From Rhodospirillaceae bacterium (lineage in GTDB: Bacteria; Pseudomonadota; Alphaproteobacteria; Rhodospirillales; Rhodospirillaceae), in NCBI GenBank assembly GCA_002737725.1, contig NSIP01000002.1:62001-126000 (forward strand): 64,000 nucleotides of DNA, written 5' to 3'. Positions 10,870 through 19,796 of the stretch are shown one piece after another. The notes beneath the pieces were generated by a model. That model was not told the origin of the DNA and did no database searches. It saw only the letters and a program-made list of their open reading frames with translations. How positions within the stretch are numbered: the first letter of the stretch is position 1; every line of letters begins with the position of its first letter. A program made the position numbers and the translations under genes.

Positions 10870-10893
10870 CTATTATTTGTTGGAGACCCCCCG

Positions 10894-11217
10894 ATGAAGA
10901 ACCTCGGCCAAATGATGCAAAAAGTGCAGGAGATGCAAAGTCGTATGGGCGACATGCAGGCTCGCCTGGCGGACATGGAAGTGTCGGGCCAGTCGGGCGG
11001 CGGCATGATCACGGCGACTTTGAACGGCAAGGGTGCGCTGCGCCGCATGAAAATTGACCCGTCCCTGATCAACCCGGCTGAAAAAGAAATGCTGGAAGAC
11101 CTGATTGTGGCTGCGGTCAACGATGCCAAGGGCAAGGTCGATGCGGCAGCTGAATCTGAGATGGGCAAAATTACCGGCGGCTTGCCATTGCCGCCGGGCT
11201 TCAAGTTGCCTTTTTAA
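10894..11217 (+). CDS. ybaB: YbaB/EbfC nucleoid-associated protein
   Basis: Small DNA-binding protein of 107 residues. It begins with MKNLGQMMQKVQEMQSRM, an amphipathic helix rich in Met and Gln, and carries the family core GGGMITATLNGKGALRRMKIDP, then EKEMLEDLIVAAVNDA. The C-terminus is GGLPLPPGFKLPF, the usual YbaB ending. It forms dimers that bind DNA. It lies 24 bases after dnaX and 18 before recR, almost certainly in the same transcript. Confidence 0.96.
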   Translation: MKNLGQMMQKVQEMQSRMGDMQARLADMEVSGQSGGGMITATLNGKGALRRMKIDPSLINPAEKEMLEDLIVAAVNDAKGKVDAAAESEMGKITGGLPLPPGFKLPF

Positions 11218-11235
11218 TGTAGTCGTGACGGCGTT

Positions 11236-11829
11236 ATGGCTGGAGCCGAAATTGAGGCATTGATTCGTCACTTGGCAAAATTGCCAGGGCTGGGCCCCCG
11301 TTCGGCGCGGCGTATCGCGCTGGCGTTACTGAAAAAGCGCGAGACGATGCTCGATCCGCTTGTGCGGACGATGATGGTCGCAGCAGAGACAGTGAAGATC
11401 TGCTCGGCGTGCGGAAACTTTGATAGCCAAGACCCCTGTGCCATTTGCACCGATCCAAGACGCGACTCCGCGATTGTTTGTGTGGTCGAAAGTGTCTCGG
11501 ACCTCTGGGCCATGGAGCGCACCACTGCTTTTAAGGGCCGCTATCACGTCACGGGTGGGCTGCTCTCGCCTATCGATGGCATTGGGCCTGAAGATTTGAA
11601 AATCGACCTCCTGCTCGCGCGTGTGCGACAGGGCGAGGTGAAAGAAGTTGTATTGGCGCTCAGTGCAACCGTGGATGGCCAAACGACGGCGCATTACATT
11701 GCTGATCGGCTGAAAGAAAAAGGATTGAGCATCTCGGGCCTCGCGCATGGCGTGCCGGTTGGGGGTGAGCTTGATTATCTTGATGACGGCACTATTTCGG
11801 CAGCTCTCAAAGCCCGCCGGCCCATGTAA
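11236..11829 (+). CDS. recR: recombination mediator RecR
   Basis: RecFOR pathway protein of 197 residues that helps RecA load on gapped DNA. It has the N-terminal helix-hairpin-helix ([20 protein letters not shown]), a four-Cys zinc finger (CSACGNF, then CAIC near residues 55-70), a Toprim domain ([17 protein letters not shown]) and a C-terminal Walker-B-like segment. The start ATG follows ybaB by 18 bases. Complete and ordinary. Confidence 0.97.
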   Translation: MAGAEIEALIRHLAKLPGLGPRSARRIALALLKKRETMLDPLVRTMMVAAETVKICSACGNFDSQDPCAICTDPRRDSAIVCVVESVSDLWAMERTTAFKGRYHVTGGLLSPIDGIGPEDLKIDLLLARVRQGEVKEVVLALSATVDGQTTAHYIADRLKEKGLSISGLAHGVPVGGELDYLDDGTISAALKARRPM

Positions 11830-11989
11830 TGCAGTCTAGGATTCGGTGTCTTGCCACAGCCCAGCCATAATCCTGTGGGAGTGTGTGGATTGATTCCGGC
11901 ATTGTGGGGTCGTATGTGCCATGCAACAACTGGCTTCGCTGTTCGTTTATAGGTTGTGCGTTGATATTTTTTAGCGTGAGGAGGTTCTG

Positions 11990-12661
11990 ATGATTCGTTC
12001 GGTCATATTTGCAGCCATCGCGGCTTTAACTTTGTCGGCTTGCGTCAGCCCGCGGTATGTCACCTCCGATGTCACGCGCTTCCATACGCTTCCGGCAACT
12101 CCGTCGGGGCAAACCTTTGCGATCACTGCGCTCGACAAAGAGCAGGAGCAAAGCCTGGAGTATAAGCAGTACGCCGACATGCTGAACGCCAAGCTCACGG
12201 CGATGGGTTTGAAGCAATCAACCGGCGGGCCCAGCAAGGCCGATTTTGCAGTTACATTGAAGTTTAGCGTCGAAGGCCCCAGCCCTGATGTGCGCAGCCG
12301 CACCTCAAGCGTTTCCATCGGTTATGGGTTCGGTGGGCCGCGTTGGGGATTTGGCGGTGCCTATGATCCGCTCTATGACAGCTATGCCAATACTCAGCAG
12401 GTCTATGTGCGCCGTGTTGATTTGAATATGTACAAAGGGGCCAGCTACGGCACACCGTCGCCCGAACGTGTATTCGAAGGTCGCGCATTGAGCGAAGGCC
12501 TGAACGGTCAAATCGTGCCGGTGATGCCTTATATTCTTGATGCGATCTTTAGGGATTTCCCAGGCGCATCGGGCTCGACCAAGACCATGCGGGTTGAAGT
12601 TCCGCGCGATGTTGATGCGGCGGCAACCGCATCCTCACCCAGTTCGCGGTCCAGCTATTAA
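11990..12661 (+). CDS. DUF4136-like lipoprotein
   Basis: A 223-residue predicted lipoprotein with a signal peptide and lipobox LSAC near residue 18, preceded by a strong ribosome site GAGGAGG. After the Cys it has SPRYVTSDVTRFHTLPA and a beta-rich domain with YADMLNAKLTAMGL, resembling DUF4136-type lipoproteins of unknown function. The middle is rich in Gly and Tyr (GYGFGGPRWGFGGAYDPLYDSY). It stands alone between recR and the convergent NfeD gene; an isolated function is likely. The family name is a judgement from pattern only. Confidence 0.6.
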   Translation: MIRSVIFAAIAALTLSACVSPRYVTSDVTRFHTLPATPSGQTFAITALDKEQEQSLEYKQYADMLNAKLTAMGLKQSTGGPSKADFAVTLKFSVEGPSPDVRSRTSSVSIGYGFGGPRWGFGGAYDPLYDSYANTQQVYVRRVDLNMYKGASYGTPSPERVFEGRALSEGLNGQIVPVMPYILDAIFRDFPGASGSTKTMRVEVPRDVDAAATASSPSSRSSY

Positions 12662-12668
12662 CTTGAAC

Positions 12669-12682
12669 AGCGCTTAAGCGCT
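12669..12682. repeat. perfect 14-bp palindrome between convergent genes
   Basis: AGCGCTTAAGCGCT reads the same on both strands and sits where the lipoprotein gene and the NfeD gene converge. It overlaps the last codons of the NfeD gene. It could act in 3' end formation of either transcript. No T run follows, so this is only a possibility. Confidence 0.3.
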
Positions 12683-13120
12683 TTCCACCATTAGTCGCGC
12701 ACCGTCAACGCCGCTCACGCGCACGCGTGCGCCGATGGGAAGGTCTGGCCCGCTCACCAGCCATGATCCATCACCAACTGTAATTCGCCCATGGCCGTTC
12801 TCGATCGCGGTTTGTAGAACGTAAACTTGACCGATGTATTGAACGCCTCGCTGATTAAGCGTGGGGTCAGCGCTGTCGCCAGATTTTGGTTTCCAGTAGC
12901 GCCGCCCCACGATCGCGAAGATGACACCAAGCACAGCAAAGATGATGAAATCCATCTGCCAGCCGAGATCAGGCAACAGAAGTGCGATGAATCCCACCAC
13001 GATGGCGGATAAGCCCAACCACAAGAAGAACACGCCTGGGGCTAGCAACTCGATCGCAAACAAGACGAGCGCAAAAATCCACCAGCCCCAATGATTGAAT
13101 GATTCCAAGAACGTCTCCAT
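12674..13120 (-). CDS. NfeD family membrane protein
   Basis: A 148-residue protein: three or four membrane segments (GWWIFALVLFAIELLAPGVF, LGLSAIVVGFIALLLP, FIIFAVLGVIFAIVG) followed by a small C-terminal OB-fold domain (GQVYVLQTAIENGHGRITVGDG). This is the short NfeD type that pairs with SPFH/stomatin proteins. The open frame extends 39 codons further, into the SPFH gene. The ATG at 13120 (METFLESFNHWG) is chosen because it follows the SPFH stop by 10 bases and begins the family's normal N-terminus. Confidence 0.9.
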   Translation of the reverse strand: METFLESFNHWGWWIFALVLFAIELLAPGVFFLWLGLSAIVVGFIALLLPDLGWQMDFIIFAVLGVIFAIVGRRYWKPKSGDSADPTLNQRGVQYIGQVYVLQTAIENGHGRITVGDGSWLVSGPDLPIGARVRVSGVDGARLMVESA

Positions 13121-13130
13121 GGACCGTCTC

Positions 13131-14090
13131 CTAGCCCGCGTCAGGAATACGTGCTGATTTGGTTTGTGTTGTTGGGCCCGCTTTGCCAAAGGCCTCGCGA
13201 GCCAGTTCGGCAATGCCGCCGATAGCGCCAATGACACCGCTGGCTTCCAGTGGCATCAGAACCAGTTTGGCATTGGGGGCTGACGCCACATCCCGCAGCG
13301 CCTCAACATATTTCTGAGCGACGAAGTAATTGATGGCTTGCACGTCGCCCTTGGCAATGGCTTCCGACACCATGGTTGTCGCTTTGGCCTCGGCTTCTGC
13401 GAGGCGCTCACGCGCTTCGGCTTGACGGAAGGCGGCTTCACGCTCGCCCTCAGCTTCCAGGATTTGCCCCTGCTTTTGACCCTCAGCGCGTAAGATCGCC
13501 GCTTGCTTCGCGCCCTCAGCTTCAAGAATCTGCGCACGTTTCTCGCGCTCTGCTTTCATCTGCCGTCCCATGGCGTCCACCAAATCCTTCGGCGGTGAGA
13601 TGTCTTTAATCTCGATGCGCGTGATCTTGATTCCCCACGGCGAGGTGGCTTCGTCTACCACCCGCAGCAGGCGCGCGTTGATGGAATCACGCTGCGCAAG
13701 AAGCTCATCCAAGTCCATACTGCCCATGACCGTGCGAATGTTGGTCATGGTCAGGTTGAGAATCGCGACGTTGATATTGCTGACTTCGTAAGCAGCTTTG
13801 GCGGCGTCAAGCACTTGAAAGAACAGCACGCCATCGGCTGTAACCACCGCGTTGTCCTTGGTGATGGCTTGCTGCGAGGGCACATCCAGCACCACCTCCA
13901 TCATATTCATCTTGCGCCCGACCGATTCAATGAAGGGCGTGATCAGGTGCAGGCCCGGCCCGAGCGAGACCATAAATTTTCCGAAGCGTTCGACGGTGTA
14001 GTTCCACCCCTGTGGCACCACCACAACGGCGCGGAAGACAATGATGACGCCAAGGGCAAAAACGAAGATGGCAAAAATCGATGCGGACAC
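13131..14090 (-). CDS. SPFH/Band 7 protein (QmcA/slipin type)
   Basis: A 319-residue membrane scaffold protein. An N-terminal membrane anchor (IFAIFVFALGVIIVFRAV) is followed by the SPFH domain starting VVPQGWNYTVERFGKF, with the typical SQQAITKDNAVVTADGVLFF. A long Ala/Glu/Gln-rich helix lies at about residues 180-240 (repeats of ILEAEG and ILRAEG). It starts at GTG with GGAGG seven to eight bases upstream. It is paired with the NfeD gene, as in most genomes. Members organise membrane microdomains and influence membrane proteases; the exact role here is unknown. Confidence 0.92.
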   Translation of the reverse strand: MSASIFAIFVFALGVIIVFRAVVVVPQGWNYTVERFGKFMVSLGPGLHLITPFIESVGRKMNMMEVVLDVPSQQAITKDNAVVTADGVLFFQVLDAAKAAYEVSNINVAILNLTMTNIRTVMGSMDLDELLAQRDSINARLLRVVDEATSPWGIKITRIEIKDISPPKDLVDAMGRQMKAEREKRAQILEAEGAKQAAILRAEGQKQGQILEAEGEREAAFRQAEARERLAEAEAKATTMVSEAIAKGDVQAINYFVAQKYVEALRDVASAPNAKLVLMPLEASGVIGAIGGIAELAREAFGKAGPTTQTKSARIPDAG

Positions 14091-14176
14091 GGCTTAACCT
14101 CCAATAGAAATGGCAGGTAACACGCAATCATATTTATGTAAGGAGAAAACAGGGCACGATCAAGGCCGAGGTGAAA

Positions 14177-15352
14177 TTATTGCAAAAGCTCTCGCCGGGG
14201 TTGCTCGGCTTCTGGCGCGATCAAGTCCGGCACTTCGACCGCTTCGCCACTGGCGTCGAGTGGTATGTTCTCGATGCGTGCGCCGCGTTTCATAATTTTC
14301 TCGGTCGATGTCTGAATCTCCTTCACGTCCGTTTGGGCTTGGCCGAAATGACGGGCCAATTCGCCCACGCGTTTATCAAGCCGCACGACGTCTTTGGTCA
14401 GCTCGCCGATTTCGCGCTGAATCAGGTGCGCTTGCTCACGCATACGCGCGTCTTTTAAGATCGCACGCACGGTATTGAGCGTTGCCATTAATGTTGTCGG
14501 TGACACCACATAAACGCGCCTGGCAAAACCAGCCTCCACGATGTCTGAGAAATTTTCGTGCAGTTCGGCAAACACCGATTCCGCCGGGACGAACATGATC
14601 GCTGAGTCTGACGTTTCACCAGGGATGATATACTTCTCGGCGATGTCCTTGATGTGCTTCAGAACATCTGTGCGGAACGACTGTTGAGCCGCTACGCGTT
14701 CGCGGTCATCGCTAGCCGAGATCATGCGTGCATAAGCCTCGTGCGGATATTTCGAATCCACTGCAATCAGTCCTGGCGGATTAGGCAACTTGATCACGCA
14801 ATCGGCGCGTTTGCCGTTCGATAGCGTGAATTGAAACTCAAAAGCCCCTGGCGGCAACATATTCCGCACCAGATCTTCCATCTGAACTTGGCCAATGGCT
14901 CCACGTGCCTGTTTGTTCGACAGCAAATCCTGCAGGCTGACCACATCTTGCGACAGCTCGGCAATGTTCTTTTGGGCGGAATCGATTACTGCCAAACGCT
15001 CCTGCAATTGGCCCAAAGTTTCGGTGGTTTTCTCGCCCGCTTTCATCAGGTTTTCGCCCACCCGGCGCGTGACTTCGGTCAGGCGCTCGTCGAGCATTTT
15101 TGTGACGTTGCGCTCCTGCGCCTGAAGACGCTCGGCAGCGCTCGATTGGGCCGCAATCTGGCTTTCGGACATTTGGGCCAGCCTGCCTGTCATGCTCGCT
15201 TGACTATCGACCAAGCGGTTCATGGCGTCCGAGAGAATGCTCAGCCGGTCATTATCCTGGCGTGAGGCGCTGATGGCGCGCCAAGCCGCCAAGAAAGCCA
15301 CAACCGCCAGCGCGATGGCGATTGACGTCAGGGCAAGGGTTGTCGTTAACAC
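14177..15352 (-). CDS. rmuC: RmuC family DNA recombination protein
   Basis: About 391 residues: an N-terminal membrane helix (LALTSIAIALAVVAFLAAW), a coiled coil (about 40-150) and the RmuC nuclease-like domain, with KLPNPPGLIAVDSKYPHEAY near residue 190 and the conserved FVPAESVFAEL. RmuC limits inversions at short inverted repeats in E. coli. The frame stays open to a TTG at 15400. The GTG at 15352 is preferred because GGAG lies nine bases before it and the membrane helix then starts at once. The choice of start is not certain. Divergent from the DUF4139 gene. Confidence 0.88.
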   Translation of the reverse strand: MLTTTLALTSIAIALAVVAFLAAWRAISASRQDNDRLSILSDAMNRLVDSQASMTGRLAQMSESQIAAQSSAAERLQAQERNVTKMLDERLTEVTRRVGENLMKAGEKTTETLGQLQERLAVIDSAQKNIAELSQDVVSLQDLLSNKQARGAIGQVQMEDLVRNMLPPGAFEFQFTLSNGKRADCVIKLPNPPGLIAVDSKYPHEAYARMISASDDRERVAAQQSFRTDVLKHIKDIAEKYIIPGETSDSAIMFVPAESVFAELHENFSDIVEAGFARRVYVVSPTTLMATLNTVRAILKDARMREQAHLIQREIGELTKDVVRLDKRVGELARHFGQAQTDVKEIQTSTEKIMKRGARIENIPLDASGEAVEVPDLIAPEAEQPRRELLQ

Positions 15353-15469
15353 TACTTTGCGCTCCAAAGATTGGCTGCCATGATGAGGACAATATTCCAA
15401 ACGACTCTGGTGTTAAACACGTACCTTCGTTTGCTCCTAATCTTCGGACCCAACCTCATCGAGTTCCTC

Positions 15470-16894
15470 ATGCCTCTTCGTCTTCTCTGCATCATTGTCA
15501 CGCTTTTCGCTCCTTTCGCGGCGCAGTCGCAAGAGGCCCCAATCCCGCCCGAAGCGCGCAAAGTGCTGGAATTAACCATCTACGAGAGCGACTTGGCCTT
15601 GGTCAAAGACCAGCGTGATTTCAAGTTGCCGACGGCGCAAAGCACGCTGGCGTTTTTAGGTGTTAGCGGCCAAATCCAGCCAGAAACGGTTCTGTTTCGC
15701 CTGCTGGGGCCAGAGCCATTCCAAGTGATCGAGCAAGTCTTTGATTCCAATGTGCTGAGCCCACAATCGGTTTTGCAACGCTCTGTCGGTCGTGACGTCA
15801 GCGTTTTCACGCCCAACCCCGCAACCGGGAAGGACACGGTGGAACGGGCCAAAGTTCTGTCTGTCGATCAAGGCCTTGTGCTCGAGATTGGTGGGAAAAT
15901 ACATACCCAAGTGCCTGGGCGCATTGTGTTTGATACCTTGCCAGAAGGGTTGCGTGTCTCGCCCACACTTCTGATGACCGTGAAGGGCCCCGTTGCGAAG
16001 GATCTGCGCGCCGAGTTGAGCTATCTCACCAGTGGGTTATCCTGGCGCACGAATTACGTGGCGGATTTTGACGCTGATGAAAAACGGCTTGATCTGACAG
16101 GCTGGGCGACCATTACAAATACAACGGGCGTTGACTTCAAGGACACGAAAGTCAAATTGATCTCGGGCGACATCAATCGCAGCGCGCCCTCCCCTCAGAT
16201 CAAGACCATGGCCCGCCGTGGCGGACCTGAGGTGGCCATGGCCATGGCAGCCCCAGCTGACGGCATTCAGCAGCAAAGTCTGGGGAGCTATCATCTCTAT
16301 AACATCGAAAAACCCCTTAGCCTTGAGAACAACCGAACCAAGCAAATTGCGCTGCTCGGTGGAAAGGGGGTTGCCGTGAAGCAGGAATATATTGTGCGCG
16401 GCGAGCCATATTTCTATCAGCAACAGATGCCGGAACGCCCGCCGGTCACCCAAGCCGAAAGCGCCATCACCCTCAAGAACGACAAGGCTGTAGGTTTGGG
16501 TTTGCCGCTGCCCGCGGGCGTGGTGCGTGTGTATGGACAAGACGAAACGGGTGCGCCGCAGTTTTTGGGTGAATCCGCACTTAATCACACGGCCGAGGGT
16601 GGGGACGTTCGCATTGTTGTCGGCCGCGATTTCGACGTGACGTCGGAGCGCGAGCAGAAAAATTTCGTACGCGCGGGTGAGCGGATCGTGCTGACAACCT
16701 GGCGCGTGAGTCTGAAGAACGCCAAGACTAAGCCAGTATCCGTACGCGTTGTTGAACCATTTGATGGGGCCTGGGAGATCACGCGCGAAACCCAAGCTCA
16801 CGACAAAGCCAACGCCCGCATGGCCGAATGGACCATCACGGTTCCCGCTAAGGGCCAAGCGGACCTGGAATACACTGCTAGAATCCAAAATTAG
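15470..16894 (+). CDS. exported DUF4139 domain protein
   Basis: A 474-residue protein with a signal peptide (MPLRLLCIIVTLFAPFAAQS) and a DUF4139-like body. Recognisable parts are LTIYESDLALVKDQRDF at the start of the mature protein, LRAELSYLTSGLSWRTNYVADF and a Trp-rich C-terminal segment (WEITRE, MAEWTITVP). The frame is open for 33 more codons upstream, but the ATG at 15470 starts the signal peptide. The function of this domain is unknown; it is predicted to lie in the periplasm or outer membrane. It is divergent from rmuC and followed by def. Confidence 0.8.
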   Translation: MPLRLLCIIVTLFAPFAAQSQEAPIPPEARKVLELTIYESDLALVKDQRDFKLPTAQSTLAFLGVSGQIQPETVLFRLLGPEPFQVIEQVFDSNVLSPQSVLQRSVGRDVSVFTPNPATGKDTVERAKVLSVDQGLVLEIGGKIHTQVPGRIVFDTLPEGLRVSPTLLMTVKGPVAKDLRAELSYLTSGLSWRTNYVADFDADEKRLDLTGWATITNTTGVDFKDTKVKLISGDINRSAPSPQIKTMARRGGPEVAMAMAAPADGIQQQSLGSYHLYNIEKPLSLENNRTKQIALLGGKGVAVKQEYIVRGEPYFYQQQMPERPPVTQAESAITLKNDKAVGLGLPLPAGVVRVYGQDETGAPQFLGESALNHTAEGGDVRIVVGRDFDVTSEREQKNFVRAGERIVLTTWRVSLKNAKTKPVSVRVVEPFDGAWEITRETQAHDKANARMAEWTITVPAKGQADLEYTARIQN

Positions 16895-16935
16895 AGGGAG
16901 TTGACCGGGCGCGCCAAGGGCCTTATCTCACGGCC

Positions 16936-17472
16936 ATGGCGAAGCTCAAGATCATCATTGCCCCAGATTTGCGCCTCAAGAGCAAATGCACGCCCGTAGA
17001 GTCGGTCGACGCTGCGACGGCCAGGCTCATGTCCGATATGCTCGAGACCATGTATGACGCCCCGGGCATTGGGTTGGCAGCCCCCCAAATCGGCGTGGCC
17101 AAGCGCATAATCGTGGTGGACCCCGCACCAGAGAAGGGTCCGCCGCGCCCGATCAAGATGGCCAACCCTGAGATTATCTGGACCTCCGACGAGAACAAAA
17201 TCCACGAAGAAGGCTGTCTGTCGTTGCCTCGGGAATATGACATGGTCGAGCGGCCCGATAAAATCCGTGTGCGGTATCTCAACGAAAAGAACAAACAACA
17301 AGAGATCGAAGCTGATGGCTTATTATCTGTCGTGATCCAGCACGAAATCGATCACCTTCAGGGCACGCTCTTCGTCGATCACATCTCAAGCTTGAAGCGC
17401 GGTATGATTTTGCGGCGCCTGACTAAGCAGAAGAAACTTGGTCGTACCTATTACGAGACGGAGCCTGCTTAA
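16936..17472 (+). CDS. def: peptide deformylase
   Basis: Metallo-enzyme of 178 residues that removes the formyl group from nascent proteins. All three family motifs are present: GIGLAAPQIG near residue 45, EGCLSLP near residue 95 with the metal-binding Cys, and QHEIDHLQG near residue 137 with the HExxH ligands and catalytic Glu. The start is ATG. fmt begins 4 bases after the stop, so the enzymes that add and remove formyl-Met are made together. Confidence 0.98.
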   Translation: MAKLKIIIAPDLRLKSKCTPVESVDAATARLMSDMLETMYDAPGIGLAAPQIGVAKRIIVVDPAPEKGPPRPIKMANPEIIWTSDENKIHEEGCLSLPREYDMVERPDKIRVRYLNEKNKQQEIEADGLLSVVIQHEIDHLQGTLFVDHISSLKRGMILRRLTKQKKLGRTYYETEPA

Positions 17473-17476
17473 TCCC

Positions 17477-18415
17477 ATGTCGAAGCCCCAGCTCTCCAAG
17501 CCCGGGCGGATTATATTCATGGGTACGCCTGACTTTGCGGTCACAGCTGTGGCTCGCTTGGCCAGAGTTCACGATGTGATTTGTGTTTATACGCAACCGC
17601 CCAGGCCAGCTGGCCGGGGCCAGGCCGAGCGGCCCAGCCCCGTGCAACTGTGGGCCGAGAAAAACAGAATTGAAGTGCGCGCCCACAAAACATTAAAATC
17701 TGCCGACGCGCAAAGTCAGTTTTCCGCACTGAATGCGGATGTCGCCGTGGTTGCGGCGTATGGCTTGATTTTGCCCCAAGCGGTTTTGGATGCGCCACAA
17801 CACGGCTGCCTTAACATTCATGCATCGTTGTTGCCGCGTTGGCGGGGGGCTGCGCCCATTCAACGGGCCATCATGGCGAACGATACTGAGACGGGGGTCA
17901 CGATCATGCAGATGGATGCGGGGCTTGATACCGGGGCGATGTTGCTGTCGCGTAGCGTTGCGATCAGCGATCAGACCACGGCTGGGGAACTGCATGATGT
18001 GCTTGCCAATCTGGGCGGCGATCTCATTCTGGAGGCGTTGTCGCATCTCGCCCAAGGGGCGCTAAACTCTCAACCCCAACCTCAGATGGGCGTGACGTAC
18101 GCCGCGAAGATCGACAAAGCCGAGGCAAAAGTTAATTTTGATCACGATGCCAAAACCGTCTTGCGTCAAATCCATGGGTTATCGCCATTCCCTGGCGCGT
18201 GGATCGAGCTTGCGGGCGAGCGCATCAAACTCCTTCGCGCTGAACTCGTCACAGGCCAAGGGCATCCTGGCGATGTTATAACGCCCGACTTCACTATTGC
18301 TTGCGCCCAGCGCGCGATCCGGCCCACGCTGGTCCAGCGCGCTGGCCGTTCCGCGATGTCCGTGGGCGATTTCCTGCGTGGCTTCGCGTTGCCTCCCCAT
18401 ACCCGCCTCGCATAG
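17477..18415 (+). CDS. fmt: methionyl-tRNA formyltransferase
   Basis: 312-residue enzyme that formylates the initiator Met-tRNA using 10-formyl-THF. The N-terminal Rossmann-like domain starts IIFMGTPDFAV. The catalytic region is NIHASLLPRWRGAAPIQRA, with the Asn and His of the family, and the Asp follows in MDAGLDTGAML. The C-terminal domain for tRNA binding begins near residue 205 (YAAKIDKAEAKVNF). The ATG at 17477 is chosen over an in-frame upstream GTG inside def. Confidence 0.97.
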   Translation: MSKPQLSKPGRIIFMGTPDFAVTAVARLARVHDVICVYTQPPRPAGRGQAERPSPVQLWAEKNRIEVRAHKTLKSADAQSQFSALNADVAVVAAYGLILPQAVLDAPQHGCLNIHASLLPRWRGAAPIQRAIMANDTETGVTIMQMDAGLDTGAMLLSRSVAISDQTTAGELHDVLANLGGDLILEALSHLAQGALNSQPQPQMGVTYAAKIDKAEAKVNFDHDAKTVLRQIHGLSPFPGAWIELAGERIKLLRAELVTGQGHPGDVITPDFTIACAQRAIRPTLVQRAGRSAMSVGDFLRGFALPPHTRLA

Positions 18416-18454
18416 ATTCAACCTCGGTAATCCTGATTCGCATTGGCTATTTCC

Positions 18455-19048
18455 ATGTTCGGGCGTCGTAAAATCATCTCAAAGGGCGACAGGGTTTATT
18501 TGTTTGAACCTCTGCGTGATTGCATGGACGATTTCCTGGCGATGACAAACGCCAGCCAAAACTTTCATCGCCCGTGGGTTTTCCCGGCACTCGATCCACG
18601 CCGCTATCGTGGTTATCTCGACCGTTTGGCCAATGGGCGTACGATTGGCTTTTTTTTAGGTCGATTAGAGGACGATGCCTTGTTAGGCGTGGTCAATATC
18701 AATGACGTTATTTATGGCGGTATGCGTTCAGGTACCTTGGGCTACTATATCGGCAGCGACTTCACGCGCAGCGGATACATGAGCGAAGGGCTATCCATGG
18801 TTCTGGACCGCGCTTTTATCGAACTAAGGCTCCATCGCATGGAGGCCAATGTGCAGCCGGGGAATGAGGGTTCACTTGCGCTGATTCAGCGAATGGGATT
18901 TCGCAAGGAAGGGTTCTCACACTCGTTCTTGCAGATCGATGGCGTGTGGCGCGATCACGAACGTTGGGCAATACTGGCCGAGGAATGGCTGGGCGACAAT
19001 GGCTTGTCGACGCGCCAGATGAGCCAGAAATATGGCGTGACCGCTTAA
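18455..19048 (+). CDS. RimJ/RimL-type GNAT acetyltransferase
   Basis: About 197 residues. The GNAT fold is supported by GTLGYYIGSDFTRSGYMSEG (motif A region, with a loop that lacks the full RxxGxG consensus), FIELRLHRMEANVQPGNEGS and LIQRMGFRKEGFSHSF. These are hallmarks of RimJ/RimL N-alpha-acetyltransferases, which modify ribosomal or other proteins. The start could be the TTG at 18443 or the ATG at 18455; the ATG is taken. The stop shares one A with the truA start (TAATG), showing translational coupling in a def-fmt-GNAT-truA block. The substrate is unknown. Confidence 0.82.
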   Translation: MFGRRKIISKGDRVYLFEPLRDCMDDFLAMTNASQNFHRPWVFPALDPRRYRGYLDRLANGRTIGFFLGRLEDDALLGVVNINDVIYGGMRSGTLGYYIGSDFTRSGYMSEGLSMVLDRAFIELRLHRMEANVQPGNEGSLALIQRMGFRKEGFSHSFLQIDGVWRDHERWAILAEEWLGDNGLSTRQMSQKYGVTA

Positions 19049-19794
19049 TGCCGCGTTTTAAGTTGACCATTGAGTATGATGGCACGGGCTTTGCGGGCTG
19101 GCAGCGCCAGGACAATGGCCCCTCAATCCAAGCCGTTTTAGAGGCGGCGCTCAAAGCCTACTGCCAGATCGATATTGTAGTGCAGGTCGCGGGGCGTACG
19201 GATGCGGGCGTTCATGCGTTGGGGCAGGTGGCGCATGCCGATATCCCGCGTGATGATCCGCCCGAAGTTGTGGTGAACGCACTCAACGCGCACCTTCGTC
19301 CGCATCCTGTTGCTGTTTTGTCTGCGATTCGCGTGCCTGATGGCTTTCATGCGCGGTTCTCAGCGCTCGAGCGTGCCTACGAGTATCGGTTTGTGAATCG
19401 GCGCGCGCCGTTAGCGCTAGATGGTGATCGCGCCTGGTGGATTTCTCACGCCCTTGACGCGTCCGTGATGCACGATACGGCGCAAGTTCTTGTGGGCAAG
19501 CACGATTTCACCAGCTTCCGCGCGGTTGCTTGCCAGGCCGATTCCCCAGTTCGCACACTTGATGAGCTTTCGGTCACACGCCAGGGCGAAGATATTCTAG
19601 TTCGGGTTCGGGCCCGTTCGTTTCTGCATCACCAAGTTCGCAATATTGTGGGGACTTTGAAACTGGTGGGCGAGAGAAAGTGGACGCGCAAAGACGTGGC
19701 TGATGCGCTTAGCGCTCGTCATCGTTCTCGCGCCGGCCCTACCGCGCCGGCCTGTGGGCTCTATCTCGTCAGTGTTCGATATCCCGATGGCTGA
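19048..19794 (+). CDS. truA: tRNA pseudouridine(38-40) synthase
   Basis: 248-residue enzyme that isomerises uridines 38-40 in the tRNA anticodon arm. The N-terminal FKLTIEYDGTGFAGWQRQ is diagnostic, and the catalytic Asp is in GRTDAGVHALGQVAH near residue 55. Conserved FHARFSALERAYEYR and SFLHHQVRNIVGTLKLVG follow. The open frame runs back into the GNAT gene; the ATG at 19048 overlaps its stop and starts the family N-terminus. Confidence 0.97.
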   Translation: MPRFKLTIEYDGTGFAGWQRQDNGPSIQAVLEAALKAYCQIDIVVQVAGRTDAGVHALGQVAHADIPRDDPPEVVVNALNAHLRPHPVAVLSAIRVPDGFHARFSALERAYEYRFVNRRAPLALDGDRAWWISHALDASVMHDTAQVLVGKHDFTSFRAVACQADSPVRTLDELSVTRQGEDILVRVRARSFLHHQVRNIVGTLKLVGERKWTRKDVADALSARHRSRAGPTAPACGLYLVSVRYPDG

Positions 19795-19796
19795 CG

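Noticed and set aside
15371-15469. Upstream start of the DUF4139 gene at 15371
   Set aside because: The signal peptide begins at 15470 and upstream codons overlap the possible N-terminus of rmuC.
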